Positions 42,907-55,200 of a stretch of DNA of 64,000 nt are shown here, piece by piece (position 1 is the first letter of the stretch; each line of letters begins with the position of its first letter). The stretch comes from Romanomermis culicivorax (lineage: Eukaryota; Nematoda; Enoplea; Mermithida; Mermithidae): NCBI GenBank assembly GCA_963922205.1, contig CAWUHX010000028.1, positions 248,001 to 312,000 on the forward strand, given 5' to 3'. The translations under genes were made by a program, and so were the position numbers. The notes beneath the pieces are model-generated. The model worked only from the letters and a program-made list of their open reading frames with translations. It was not told where the DNA came from and made no database searches.

Positions 42907-43224
42907 ATGGCTTTTTTGTCAGGTGGACCGTTTTCGTCTAACGTTTCTGCCGCGACTACTAACAAAAATGGCGACCGTGTTCTCGACGACGCTATTTTAG
43001 AAAACGATCCGTCGGCACAACCCCCAATTAGCGAAAGCTTAATTGATTTGATCACAAAATGTGAAAATCAGGCCTTAATGATAAAACGCGGATTGAAAAA
43101 CGGCCGCGACGGAAAAAATGCGTCTAAAAATTTACGCCGAATGACGAAATGTTTGGACGCGATGACCCCTTGTATCAAAAAACAAGTTAGAGCGCGTAAA
43201 CTGTATAGTCGAGTGCAACGTGGT
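42907..43224 (+). CDS. SKTEL-repeat gene, exon 1
   Basis: ATG 42,907 (AAAACGATGG context). Encodes a start rich in S, T and N, then LIDLITKCENQALMIKRGL and a very basic RRMTKCLDAMTPCIKKQVRA. Phase-0 donor choices are 43,186, 43,213 and 43,225; none is strong, so the 3' end is uncertain and a further exon could exist before 47,597. Confidence 0.6.
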
Positions 43225-46200
43225 GTTCAGATGATAATCACCTGGTCAGTCACTGCAATAACTTCTCGGCTAAAGTTTTTTTCAATCAAAAATGCTATTT
43301 ATCGCGATGTTTTAAACTTTTGTGCCCAATTTTCTTGTATCTCTGTTATCATGTAAAATTTTGGAAGTTCTGCGGTGCTGTATAAATTCTTTCAATGTCT
43401 TCAGTTATATCTGTTGTTTAGTTTCCTTATCACATCTTAATAATCAGGTGTTTGCACACAATGATGCCTTGCATCATAAAGAAGTTAGAAAACGTCATGC
43501 ACTGTTGCCAAGTTCTGGATAACTTTTTAGATCATACAACAGCGTGTCACGAAAAAAGGATTGTCACTACAACAATGATTACTTTGTGGCACTTTTTAAT
43601 CACTAAAATGAATTATTTGGGATATTTAAAAACTACACTGGAGTTTGTAGACAGAATTTATGCCCTTTTATGATCTAAATGTTGAAGGTTGTTTTAAAAC
43701 CCGGAGGTTTTGCTTACAATTCAGCAAAATACGAATCTTTTGGAAGTTACTCGTAGAAAAATGGAGCTTAGTTTTCAAAAAAATCTACTCAATGTTTTCA
43801 AACTCAGATCCTGATCGCTAATTCCCTTGCGATTCACGATGTTACATTGTTCTGTTGTTAAGTCGTTGTAAAAGAACAAAAAATCTCATGATTGCATAAT
43901 CAAATTTTTTAAGATTGTATTGCTCTCAAAAATTTTGGTTCCAGGCAGTATTTTTTTGTGCCAAAGCATGGTTTTTGGCACAAAAAAATTTGGAATGGCA
44001 CAAAAAATTTTGAGCGTTTGTGCCAATTGGCACAAATTTTTTGACTGGTCCAAGGCTAAATTTCCTTGATTTTTAGTCATTTTAAGGACTGAAAACGCAA
44101 AATTTTCTCGGCGCTTGGCGCCGATTCAATGTGTTTAATATTGACTACTTTCCTTTGTCTTATAACGCAAGCGAATTCTATTCGAATAATTTATTTGTAT
44201 TATCGCAACAGACTTTGAGATTGTCAATGACCGGCTAAAGAATAGAAATTGTTAACTTTACTTCCTCTGTTCATTCAGTTGGATTGAGAAATGAGAACCG
44301 AAACTTATATTTTTGGTGATTGATTAAAACAAAAAATTTTTCATTTTTGGCACAATTATTCAACCAAAAATCTACGCGAAGCGACTTTCGACTTAGCTTT
44401 TTTCAGGAGAAAACAATTATAGACAAGACATCCTAATTTAATCTCTAATATAGTTGTTAGGAAGGAGGCCGAAAAGTAAAGGAAACTTCATGACAAAAAG
44501 TCTATAAAAATATCTGAATTTTCGCAGCATTCAATATCTTTTCGGATCGTAGAAACCGTTTGTTAGATCAGTTTTTCTTATCTCGCTGACGTGGTTAGAG
44601 AAAATAGAGCAGGCACGATTTTTATGCAAATGAATGCGGTGAAAGTATCTTTAGTTAGTTTTTATCAAACTTGAAAGAAAGAAAGAAAATAAATGTATTA
44701 AATGCAATGGATTACAAGAGTAAATATGAATAATACAGAAAAGCTCATGGACATGACAAAAGCACGTGCGAATTGAGCTTTAAAATATGACTCAATTTAG
44801 ATTGAAAACAGGGCATATTGTTATAACTTTTGGCACAAAACAATTTTATGGTTTTCAGTAAGACGTTTTTAGAGTGTAAAAAATTTTTGTGCCGTTGGCA
44901 CAAATTTTTTTGGCCCTTTGTGCCAATTGGCACAAATGTCCGTGCACAAAAAAAAACCCTGGCCAGGTAGTACTTTTGACGGCCACGGTGAGTCATCTAC
45001 GCCACTGTTCTTACAAATCAGTAGTTCGTACATCGGTAAAAAGCTCAAGTTTAAGGTAATCAAAAAATGATAATCATCGTCAGGCCTTTAGGCGTGGGGT
45101 AAGGAGGCCATGCCCCCCAAATGTTTTGAATGTTAGTTCTTCAAGAAAAAGTCGTCAGAAATGTCAATTTTACAGTAAATTGAGTGGAAAAAATGTGTGC
45201 CCCCCCCCCCGCAAAAAATTCATGGCCACAGGCTTGATCATTACATCATGAATGAATGCTGAGACCGAAAATATTCAGCGAATAATCTATTTGAGCATTA
45301 ATTTCTCAATAATGGCACTGAAGAAGAAGTGCCCAAGGTTCAAATTCTAGATAGGGATAAAATCGTATATACTAAGGGTAATATTGCTCATGACCTTTTT
45401 TTGCTCGGTGTATAAGAGATGTCGGTGGCTCCCAGAATACAATACGTCTACAGCGATGCACAACGTACAAATCACTTACTCCCCAGTGTCTTGGCCAGTT
45501 TCACTTGTTCACGCTATAAAGCGCACTAAAATTGTTTTTTCGCGTCGAATCATCAGCATTTTCCCTTTTCTGAACATTTTTCCAAAAGAAGCACAATTTG
45601 GGAGAAAACGGTGAATTGCTCAATCTCAATAATTACAGCATACATTGCCGCGCCAGGAAGTTTTGATTTCCACGAAATGTATTTATGCTAGGGTTGTCTC
45701 GCGGCAGACATTTTAGCCGGGGCCGGGGCAGACATATAACATATTAACATATACGTCACTAGTGGTACCATACTTCATGTATCACATCGAAACATTTTTA
45801 ATGTGATTCTTTTTCTTTTTATTTCATGTCAGCTATGATACTGCATTGATTGATAGGGTAGATAGGGTCTGATGCAGACAAAAAAATTAAATTTTTAAGA
45901 TAATTGTCATTACTATAGTTTGTTTTTTATAAAATGCTTCTAAATTGAAAAAAGATAAAAATCAACTATGCAGTCAAAATCGCGTATACAAGGCTTTCAC
46001 AGTAAGGTTTTTCACTCTAAAAATTGTTAAAAGTTGATTGTATAAGCTCACAAATTTTCAGTCTCACGTGATGAATGGTTCAGCTGAAAATTGTAAAAAT
46101 CTAAAATAGTACTTGCTTTCTACTTTTATAATTTAGAAGCATTTCAAAGAAAACAGACTATAAGTATTAGGAAACTCATTCTTTTCCCGAAGAAACTGCA

Positions 46201-49200
46201 TTGCATACATGAACTTGTGTTGATTCATCTGCAGGGTTTTTTAGCATGGTGCTAATGGAACCAGAGCCTTGCTGATGGAAATTTTTGGATGTTAGCATGC
46301 ATGCTAATGACCATACCTGTAAGACCTCCGACCAGTTGGGGGGGGGGTAGGAAAAAGTCGAAATTTTTCCCAAAAAAGGCCAAAAAACATACACTTTTTG
46401 GCAAATTTTTTTAATTTTTTCCCAACTGGGGGGTGGGGGTTGGGGGGGAATCATTTTGGGTACTGGGTTGGCCAAGTTGGGGGGTCCCCCCCCCCAACCC
46501 CCCCCCCCCAAGTACAGGTATGCTAATGACTGGAAGAGAGAAACTTTTGAAAAAAGCTCGAGAAGAAAGTTGGAGATATTACAAAATTTTGGTGAAAAAT
46601 CAAAAATCACCGTTTTCCCAAATAACAACTTTGTCAACATCCTCATTCTCTTTGTCACTTTTGCATAGTGAATGACTGTGGCTCGAATCTGAATTCGCTT
46701 CAGCTCTAACTTCTTGGACACTACTTAGGTAATTTGAAAACATGTTTTGACGTGTATGCTGAAGTGTAGGCAAATCAGTAATAATGAATAGCTAATATAA
46801 TTGTACGTATTCTGAAAAAATCAATTGAAGTTGAAGTACAGTTCCGGGTATAATGAAAACTTTTAAAAATTTATCCAAATAGAACATGAATTTAGTGATT
46901 CCTAAAAGTATTACTATCAAACTAACTACCGAATATTTACTTGTCACAGTCTAAACTTCAATTTTATTATAAATCGAGCTTGTTGTACGATTAAAAATAC
47001 TAATTTTTTGTAGTCTTGTCCCGAACCGGGGCAACCCTAGCCCGGGGCCTGGGACAACCCAAATTTATACTTTCTACAAACATACCACAAAAATCTTCTT
47101 GCGCAGCCAAAAATGTTTGTCTCCTTCAAAAGCACAAAAGCCAGTAGTTATGTGCAGCTGTCAATTTTTCCACTTTCCTGTGAGCACCCTAAACGTATTT
47201 TTCTTACTGACCACGCACTCTAAAAAAATAGCCAACAGCAGTCCTTCTAAGTATCCACTTTAGCTTACCGATTATGATATTTCCTAAAATTTTGTGTACC
47301 AGTACCAGTAAGTCATTTTTATAATATTTCATTCGACCAGAAAGTCATTCTTACCGGGTGTAATAAATGAATTTCCAAACCTAAGGCCGGGGTAATACCT
47401 CCCTACGGGGTGCTTTGCACTGGCGTAATGCGGATTTTCCTGATCTGGATTTTTTTTGGAAATCCGCTTATTGATATCTGACCGATATTCTTTCTGGGTT
47501 CATTGCCGTAAACAATCTATCATATATTTAAAGTTCTGCTTGTGCTGTTTCCTTCTGGAAAAATCTCATTATGTGTATGAAATTTTATCTATTTAGGGTC
47601 AAGCCGCCGTTAGTTTGGCCATACGTCTGCAAGCCGTGGACGACAAATTGTCCGCCCAACCGTCCACCAAATTAAGCGAAGAAACCTTGGAATTCAAGAA
47701 CGCATATAACAATTTTCTTAAACATTTGCCTCAATATCCTGGAGCAAATGTGCGGTAGGTCATGTGAAAAGATGTTTCGACTCGATTTTCACCAACTCTT
47801 GAAGTTAATCAACAAGCTTTTTTAGCTAACCTAGCATCAATAAGTTTTTCGATTCGGAACATTTTAACATCCACCTAACCAGTACCATTAATTAGCCTGC
47901 CGTCTGAACCTACCCTCACACAGCCGGATATTTCATGTTTCAATTTTCCACCAGCATCTTACCGGTCAACGTCAAAGCGCCAGCAGACCGTAAAGACTAT
48001 ATCGTAAGTTACCAGTTCTTCAACAGCTCATTTTCATCTGATACTTTTTTTAGGAAAAAACTACCAAATATTCACCGATAAATTCTCGAACGCCGGCGAT
48101 TTCCAAACTGAAGTCGAAATTTTTTGCTTGTCTGGCTCCTCCTGTAATGCAAATCGTGTCTTTCAAATCCTGTGGCAAAGATTATGAAGTAAATATTGCT
48201 TGTGAAGTGATAATACGCATCAAATCTTAGAAACAAAGTGCCCGAGCAAACATCGTTGGTTTTAGCTTAATATGCCGTACTTTCAGTAATTTTTTTGATT
48301 GCTGTCGAAAAGTTGGGTATGTACAATTTTTTCAGTCATAATTTGTCTGGCCAAAGTGTGAATTTTTCATTGCGAATTTTCGACTGTTTTTTCCTAATTT
48401 TGGCATGGTGTAACACTACCTCACTGAGATATACAGGGATCGCTATGATCCTCTACATCTCCAGACGTTTCCCGAAGAAAACTTTATCCTCCAGTTGAAA
48501 TGCGTTAGTGACTTTACGACGAGTTTCTGCGACGACTAATCACTTCCTTAGGGCCGAATCGCTGAAGGTGGAGCGAAGAAAGAGCAGTGAAGGAGCGAAA
48601 TAGAAACAATCTCAAAGCAAACTAGGGGAGAAGAATTAGATTCCCCGAGTTTACTCCACCATTCTATTTGTTCCAAACTTGCTGTTCTGTCGTATCGCAG
48701 AAGCTGTAATAAAATAGGAGATTTTTTCTCCTGAACAAGGTCGAAGCAATTACAGACAATTTTACTTGTCCATTTTTACAATACATCTTTCGCTATACTT
48801 GCAGTGTTCACTGCATTATGGAAAGTAACGTTTTCTCGCCTTGTAGTCGATTATCTGCTTCGATCATCGATGTCTCTCACTGCGACCATCAGATATGGGG
48901 AATGAGAAGCGGAATACAAATTTTGCTTCTGAAGAGCTTTGCTTTTCGGTTAAAGTCTGACCCAACACACTTCCATTTTGGAAAATATGAGAACCTACAC
49001 CTTTTTCCGTCAAGCAAAAAGTCTGCTTGGCGCAAATCTGGCAAGCCTCCGAATCAAATCCCAATGTTGTTCTCGAAAATCAGCTCGACTAGAAAGTTTG
49101 GAAGCATTTGTCCTTAGAATCGACCACATCACTGCCATCAAAGCTTCTCCTTTATCCCCATCAATATTGCAGTATTATTCAACCGATAAAAAATCTATCA

Positions 49201-52200
49201 ACTCGACCGCGACTACTTTTCACATCGAAAAAGTATGCCTTTCTCCGACTTTACTCCAGCTCCTAGCTAGTGATGGACCGATGGCCAAAAATTTGCCATC
49301 GGCCAGGGTCACCGATGGTATCGGCCGATGCATCGGCTGTAACGTGTACAAAATGCAACCTGAGGTTGCTACACTGTAATAAATTTAAAATTATTATGAA
49401 TGATTCACAAAGTTTTACTGATATTTTCAACATTCAATAATTAACAACATTTCATTCATCCAAATGTGTCATCAACAAAAGCATCTATTGTACTATTTTC
49501 ACTCTGATTGCTGAGTTCACTAGAAGCTTCTTCAACTTCAACTTGTTTTTCCAGGTTGCACTATTGAATCCAATCTCAGCAATAAACGGGATATTTTTCC
49601 ACTTCCAACATCTTTTGCTTTTTAAAATGATTATTCACTAGCTACTGACCCAATTGGGGCTGATAAAAATTTCATGGCAAGCTAAAGAAATTTTTTTTAT
49701 AATGAAACTCATTTTTAACTGCACACTATTTTCATTCACATTAGCAATTCTGGTTTTGTTGCAGCATTTTTCTTCCATTATTCTAGTGGCGAAGAATCAA
49801 AGTCTAGTTTTGATTCAGCAATGTATTCCAAAACAATGGCTTTTGCTCGCTTATATGTTGACATTCGATATTTTTCGCAATGGCTAAATAGTGCAGTAAT
49901 TTGTCAGTTTTGTGTAAATGCTTGAATTATTTACATTAGTATTAATTGGGGCTTACTGAGAAAGTTTGGAGAATGAGTTTGAAGATTCATTCAAATTTTT
50001 GAGCCATATTTTTAGAAAAGCGTTGACCATTCTAACCAAAAAAGACCAACCACTCTAACCAAAGCTAGTTCAGCTTTGTCTTCTGCTTGAGGATCACAGA
50101 AAGCCTAAATTATTTAATTTTGATTTGTATGATCAATATGTGTTATATTTCAAATTTCAATCCATCCTTTTTTAATCGAGGATCTAGTAAAGATGCCAAA
50201 GCATAAAGTTTATTGTCTTCAATGGGTTTAAAGTGGGCTCGATTGTCATTTCTATAAAAATATTGATTCATTTTTTCCGACAATTCCTCCTTTAATGAAC
50301 CCAATCCAGGAAAGTTGCCATTGAGGATTGAGTGGTGTGAAATTCTTAATCATACGATTCTTTAATTTATGTTTTTCAAAAAAATTTAGGCACGAAATCT
50401 AGCTTACTTTACTTCAGCTATTTCTTCCGAAATCAGGCGTTTTTAGATTCATAGATTTTTACAGTTTCTGCAAAAAAATTTAACAAATTGGTAAGCTGCC
50501 AAAACGTAGTTATCTAAGACGTGGATACATTATACATGTACTAAAATATATCCTCACCGCGGCTAAAATATCCCATTCATAGCTTGTCAAATTCTTGTTA
50601 TTTAGTTCATTAATGAAAACACAGGGCAGTTACGCCAGACATTGAAACAACCATTTTCACAAAAAAAAATTATATTTACTAAAGTAACTGTAAAATATAT
50701 ATGTGAACAATCTGTTTTTTAAGCATAAGCACCTACAGTCATTGTAACAAAAATCCAAATAATCGGCCATCGGCCGATTATTTGGCAAAACATCGGCCGA
50801 TGGCAGAAAAACGCAACAATCGGCCGATGCATCGGTTCATCACTACTCCTAGCTGGAGTAATATCCAGAACAATTTTCTTTCATTCTTCTACTAGTTTGC
50901 TCCAAAGTTTCTCCGAATTTATTCCTACTTTACTATCTCCTCCTGCAATGCGAAAAAAGTTTCTCTCTGAATCAACTCCACGATTGCTCCTTGAATGCTC
51001 CCAATCTTCTTTTATTTTACTTACCCCCACTTGCTGCGATTCGGCCCTCAGTCTCTTCGAGGTGAACAAAACAGCATCTTTCAGGGGGTTAAAACTTGTC
51101 TCTGGCCATACAGAACGTAATTCTCTCTTAAGATTTTACTTGATCGTGCGACAGCGTCGGAAAAAGTGATAAGGAGTGCGCCTTTTTCGAGTCCCTGTAA
51201 CTCGCGAATCACCAACGCTTCCTTGTCTACACGTAGCCACCGGAAAGTATGTGGAAATTCTTTTTTGGTATATTGTCGACGAAACTTTCAGGATCAGCAG
51301 ACAATTTCCAACATGTGCATTGGGGGTATGGTAGGGTATCACCCCGTATCAGGCCTGGCGTTTAGATAAGAAACTATCTATAGGCAGTAAATGGCGGATG
51401 CTCACCTATATATTTGGGCAGATAAGCATTTACTGCGTGGGTTTTTTGAACCATACGTGAGTTTATGTCAATCTTTTTAACCCGAGCCCAATTACTATCA
51501 AAGGATTTTTTCCATTTAAGCTTTTTATGCCCGAGTTTTTTTTTGATAAAACCACTATTTACTACTCGAAAAAAATCCCAGTTCACCCACCTCAGGCTGA
51601 ATGATAATGCACAGGCGTATATGTAACGTAGATACGAGTCTTGGAGGGGTCAAGGTCGGAGGGTCATCGACCGCCCAAAATTTCAGGGTATTCCCTGAAG
51701 GAAAAAAATCGATTTTCTCACCAGAAAAGTCCGAAAAATGGTTAAAGAAACAGTAATTTTCGTCCAAAAAATAGTAAACAAATGTATTTATGGTGCGAAG
51801 CGCCGAGAAAATTCAAATTTTTGACCATTTTTGTTTAAGAGTGATCATTTTTTTAATCAAAAAATTGACATTTTCCAGTATTTTTTCGACCGAAGGTTCG
51901 TATGACCACCAAGGCCGACGATTTTTGGGGGGTTCCTATGGCACTCCTCCCCCCAATTACATATATGTGCACAGCACAGGTATGATTTTGGATATTTACA
52001 ATTTATTCACTTGAGCGCGAAAATCAGCTTCGACATTGCCGTTAGAATTCGGCCGGGATCAGGTTTTCTCTAGATCTTGATCAGCTCAATCCCAGTCGGG
52101 ATCTTGATCAGGTGTCAATCCCTGTTGGGACCGGGATCGGGATTTATATATAAATTTTATATAAATAAAGGATTATTACTCAAAATTTGTCAGTCCTTTT

Positions 52201-55200
52201 ATTTTCTTCAAGTCTGATTTTTCCGAAAGTATCATTTGTGAAACTAATCATTATTGTTCCAGAAGTTCTGAGCAGCAGATTTCTTTTCACTGCAAGCTGG
52301 AAAGTCTCATTAGCTAAGAAAAAAACAAATACATCAAAGTTCAAGTTTCTGAACCACAACAAAATTTTCATGGGGTGTAGCCAATTGCGCCGATCCAAAT
52401 GCGCCACATGTCATATGCGCTATTAGCAAATGCGCATTGTTCATTTAGGCCATAATTCTAATTGGACACTGAAAACATAGTATCAAATGAAAAATGTAGT
52501 TATTCTTGAAGATCACACAAACTAGACAAAAACAACATTATAAATTATTCTACAATCATACAGGACCACACGGATCACACAGCCAGAGTTGAAAATTATC
52601 AAAGTGCAATTATGTCGCATTTGGAACTCTAGGATTTTTTACACTCAAGCTACAGTATGATCAGGGTGAAATTAATGTTATTGATTTTATGACCGGCATA
52701 GATTATAATTTGGCTGATCCATTGGCGTATTAAATACTTTAACTCTATACATTTGTGTCTTGCTTATTTTGACTTTCGAACTCAAGTGGTAAGATCTGGA
52801 GTAAATGTTTAGTTTTGTTGCTTCTGAACAAATTCGAAGTATGAAGGTACTGGGTACAGGATTATCTAATCATAGAATCATGATCAGATCATAGAATCAT
52901 GATCAGATCATAGAATCATGATCAGATCATAGAATCATGATTAGATCATAGAATCCTGATCAGATCATAGAATCATGATCGGATCATAGAATCATGATCA
53001 GATCATAGAATCCTGATCAGATCATAGAATCATGATCAGATCATGAAATCATGATCAGATCACAGAACCATTTGCAGTAGCTAAACTGTGATATAGATTA
53101 ACTATATAAGTCTGAGAAAAATAAACATACAGCAAAAATTTTCGGATCGGAAAAATTTTGTACAAACAACGCTTCCTAAACAATTTCTGGAGACAATAGT
53201 CATCTTCGTCATTTTTTCTATTACCGGTGCATCCATTGCCTCTCTATGATGAATGAAAACACAAAGGCGGCGTATTTGCAAAAAGGCAATTGCAGTTGGC
53301 GCATTATACACACGGCGCAAATGCATAGGGCGCATATAAAAAGGGCGCAAATGGGAAAGCGCAATTGAAATTAACGCATATGGCTACAAACCATTTTCAT
53401 CGCTGTCGAGTGGTCTCTATCCGATTCCTGGGCCATATCTTGGAAGACAGTACAGGTAGGTAGATGCTACTTGAGCACATGCTAGGCTTTACCATACCAT
53501 ACACTCAATCCCATGTATATCTTAGCATTACAAAATTGCATCATCTGGACTCAGTGGCGGATCCAGAAATTTTTTTGGGGGGGGGGGCGGTGCTCAAAAT
53601 TAAGTATTTTTCCAAAAAAATTTCAAAGATTTGCCTATAGGTATACGGAAAAAAATCGTATTTCAAAAGTTTCGGGGGGCGGCCGCCCCCCCCCCCCGCC
53701 TCCTCCCTAAATCCGCACTTGTCTGGACTCTTATCATACCAACTAGCTGCTTAGACAAAAAGATACTTTTTTGGGTAGATTGAGCACAAGCTAGTTACAA
53801 CGTACGTCGTTTGAACTTTGCAAACGAAAGATTCCACCTTAGAACAGAAATAAAAGCTTACTTTGATGAAATTCTGCTCTAATCAGGTTGGAGCATGATT
53901 ACTTTCTATGCATTTGTGTCATGTATCCGCATATTTGTTGCCTTGGGTCAAAATTCGCAGAAAATTGATTTGAATATTGAAAGATTTCAGCTCTCCAAAG
54001 AGTAATCTGGGATAGCTTGCATTAGAATCAGCTATGCTGATCCAATGAAAAGCATTTCCAGAACATCTCATGTTTTAGGATTTGTAGGTCTTGAATGAAA
54101 ATGGAAATTTTTTATTAAATGGCGTGGCCTCATTCTAAAATCGACAGAATCTAATTCGGTTAGCTCATCATCAGTTCGTCTGAAATGTATACAGCAATTT
54201 CGTAACGAAATGTTTGAGAAATCATTCGCAAATGATGAAATAAAACACATTATTGCTTCATATACACTCATTTTATGTGTCGAAGAATCCCGATCCCGAC
54301 CACTTTTTTGATCCCGGTCGAACCCTAATCGCCGTTACCATCTTTTGAAAGTTTTAATGTACAGGTTGATAATGCCGGTATCCATAAAGCACGCAAAAGA
54401 TTAACCAAACTCCCTAAAAAGTCTTCATCGCTTAGTCGGGAACCGATTGTAGCCGAAAGGGCTCACTCTTACCTTAACGATCCGTCAAAAACGGAACTCG
54501 TTTTAAGTGAAGAACAACCTATTGCGACACCGTCGAAAAAATCGTCGTACATAGCGACAAATTTGCGTAGTTTCAAAGCCGAAAGATCTGTGGGCTTCGA
54601 TAATGATCCATCGCGTACGGAATTGGTTTTGAGCGAACAGGCTCCAGATATGGTCATTGACACTAAGAATGATAAAGCCATAGGAAGGTATGATCGATAC
54701 TTTTTACTTACATCAATTTTTAACCCAATTTAAAAATTTCACATCTTATCACCCTTCCACATCAAGCGAATATCCGAAAAATTAATTTTACTTATATTTA
54801 CGAATTAGATTGATGTAGTCCGGCAGTTATGGTAAATTCAAAACCAGAATGTTTCTCGGGGAAATTTTTGGGTGTGGTTCAATCTGTAAGTGCAATATAC
54901 AAAGATCTTGTTTTAATTAGTAGCTCTAAAATCGGATCAACTGTCGAATTAAAATTTTGAAGATTGGTGATAAAAGACCACTTTTATGATAGCTGACAAT
55001 GGCATTAGATCACAGGGAAGCAGACATGTAACGGCTGCAAAATCTGGGGAATTAAAATTTTGTAGATTGGTGATGAAAAAAGTTATTTTTATGATAGATG
55101 TCTGAGGGAAGGGCAAAGGAATACATTTAGGGGTATCGATATGTAGCCCGACCTTGAGAGGGTATTTCCCCCACCACTATTACATGTTTTGTGTGCAATA

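Larger units (their letters stand above)
48551..51047. mobile_element. PIF/Harbinger-like element, copy 2 (intron 4), with a nested hAT
   Basis: Inverted ends GGGCCGAATCGCTGAAGGTG and CACTTGCTGCGATTCGGCCC. Target TTA at 48,548-48,550 and TCA (mutated TTA) at 51,048-51,050. The outer 0.9 kb is homologous to 14,133-15,085; the interior is displaced by a 1,578-bp hAT element. Confidence 0.88.
52043..54327. mobile_element. hAT-type element in intron 4
   Basis: Ends TAGAATTCGGCCGGGATCA and, inverted, TAGGGTTCGACCGGGATCA. The 8-bp duplications ATTGCCGT (52,035-52,042) and ATCGCCGT (54,328-54,335) differ at one base. It contains two further insertions and no recognisable transposase. Its right end lies only about 30 bp from exon 5, very close to the branch point and acceptor. 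Confidence 0.85.

Noticed and set aside
46176-46721. 181-codon minus-strand frame
   Set aside because: It crosses G and C runs of a MITE; no motif and no splice context.
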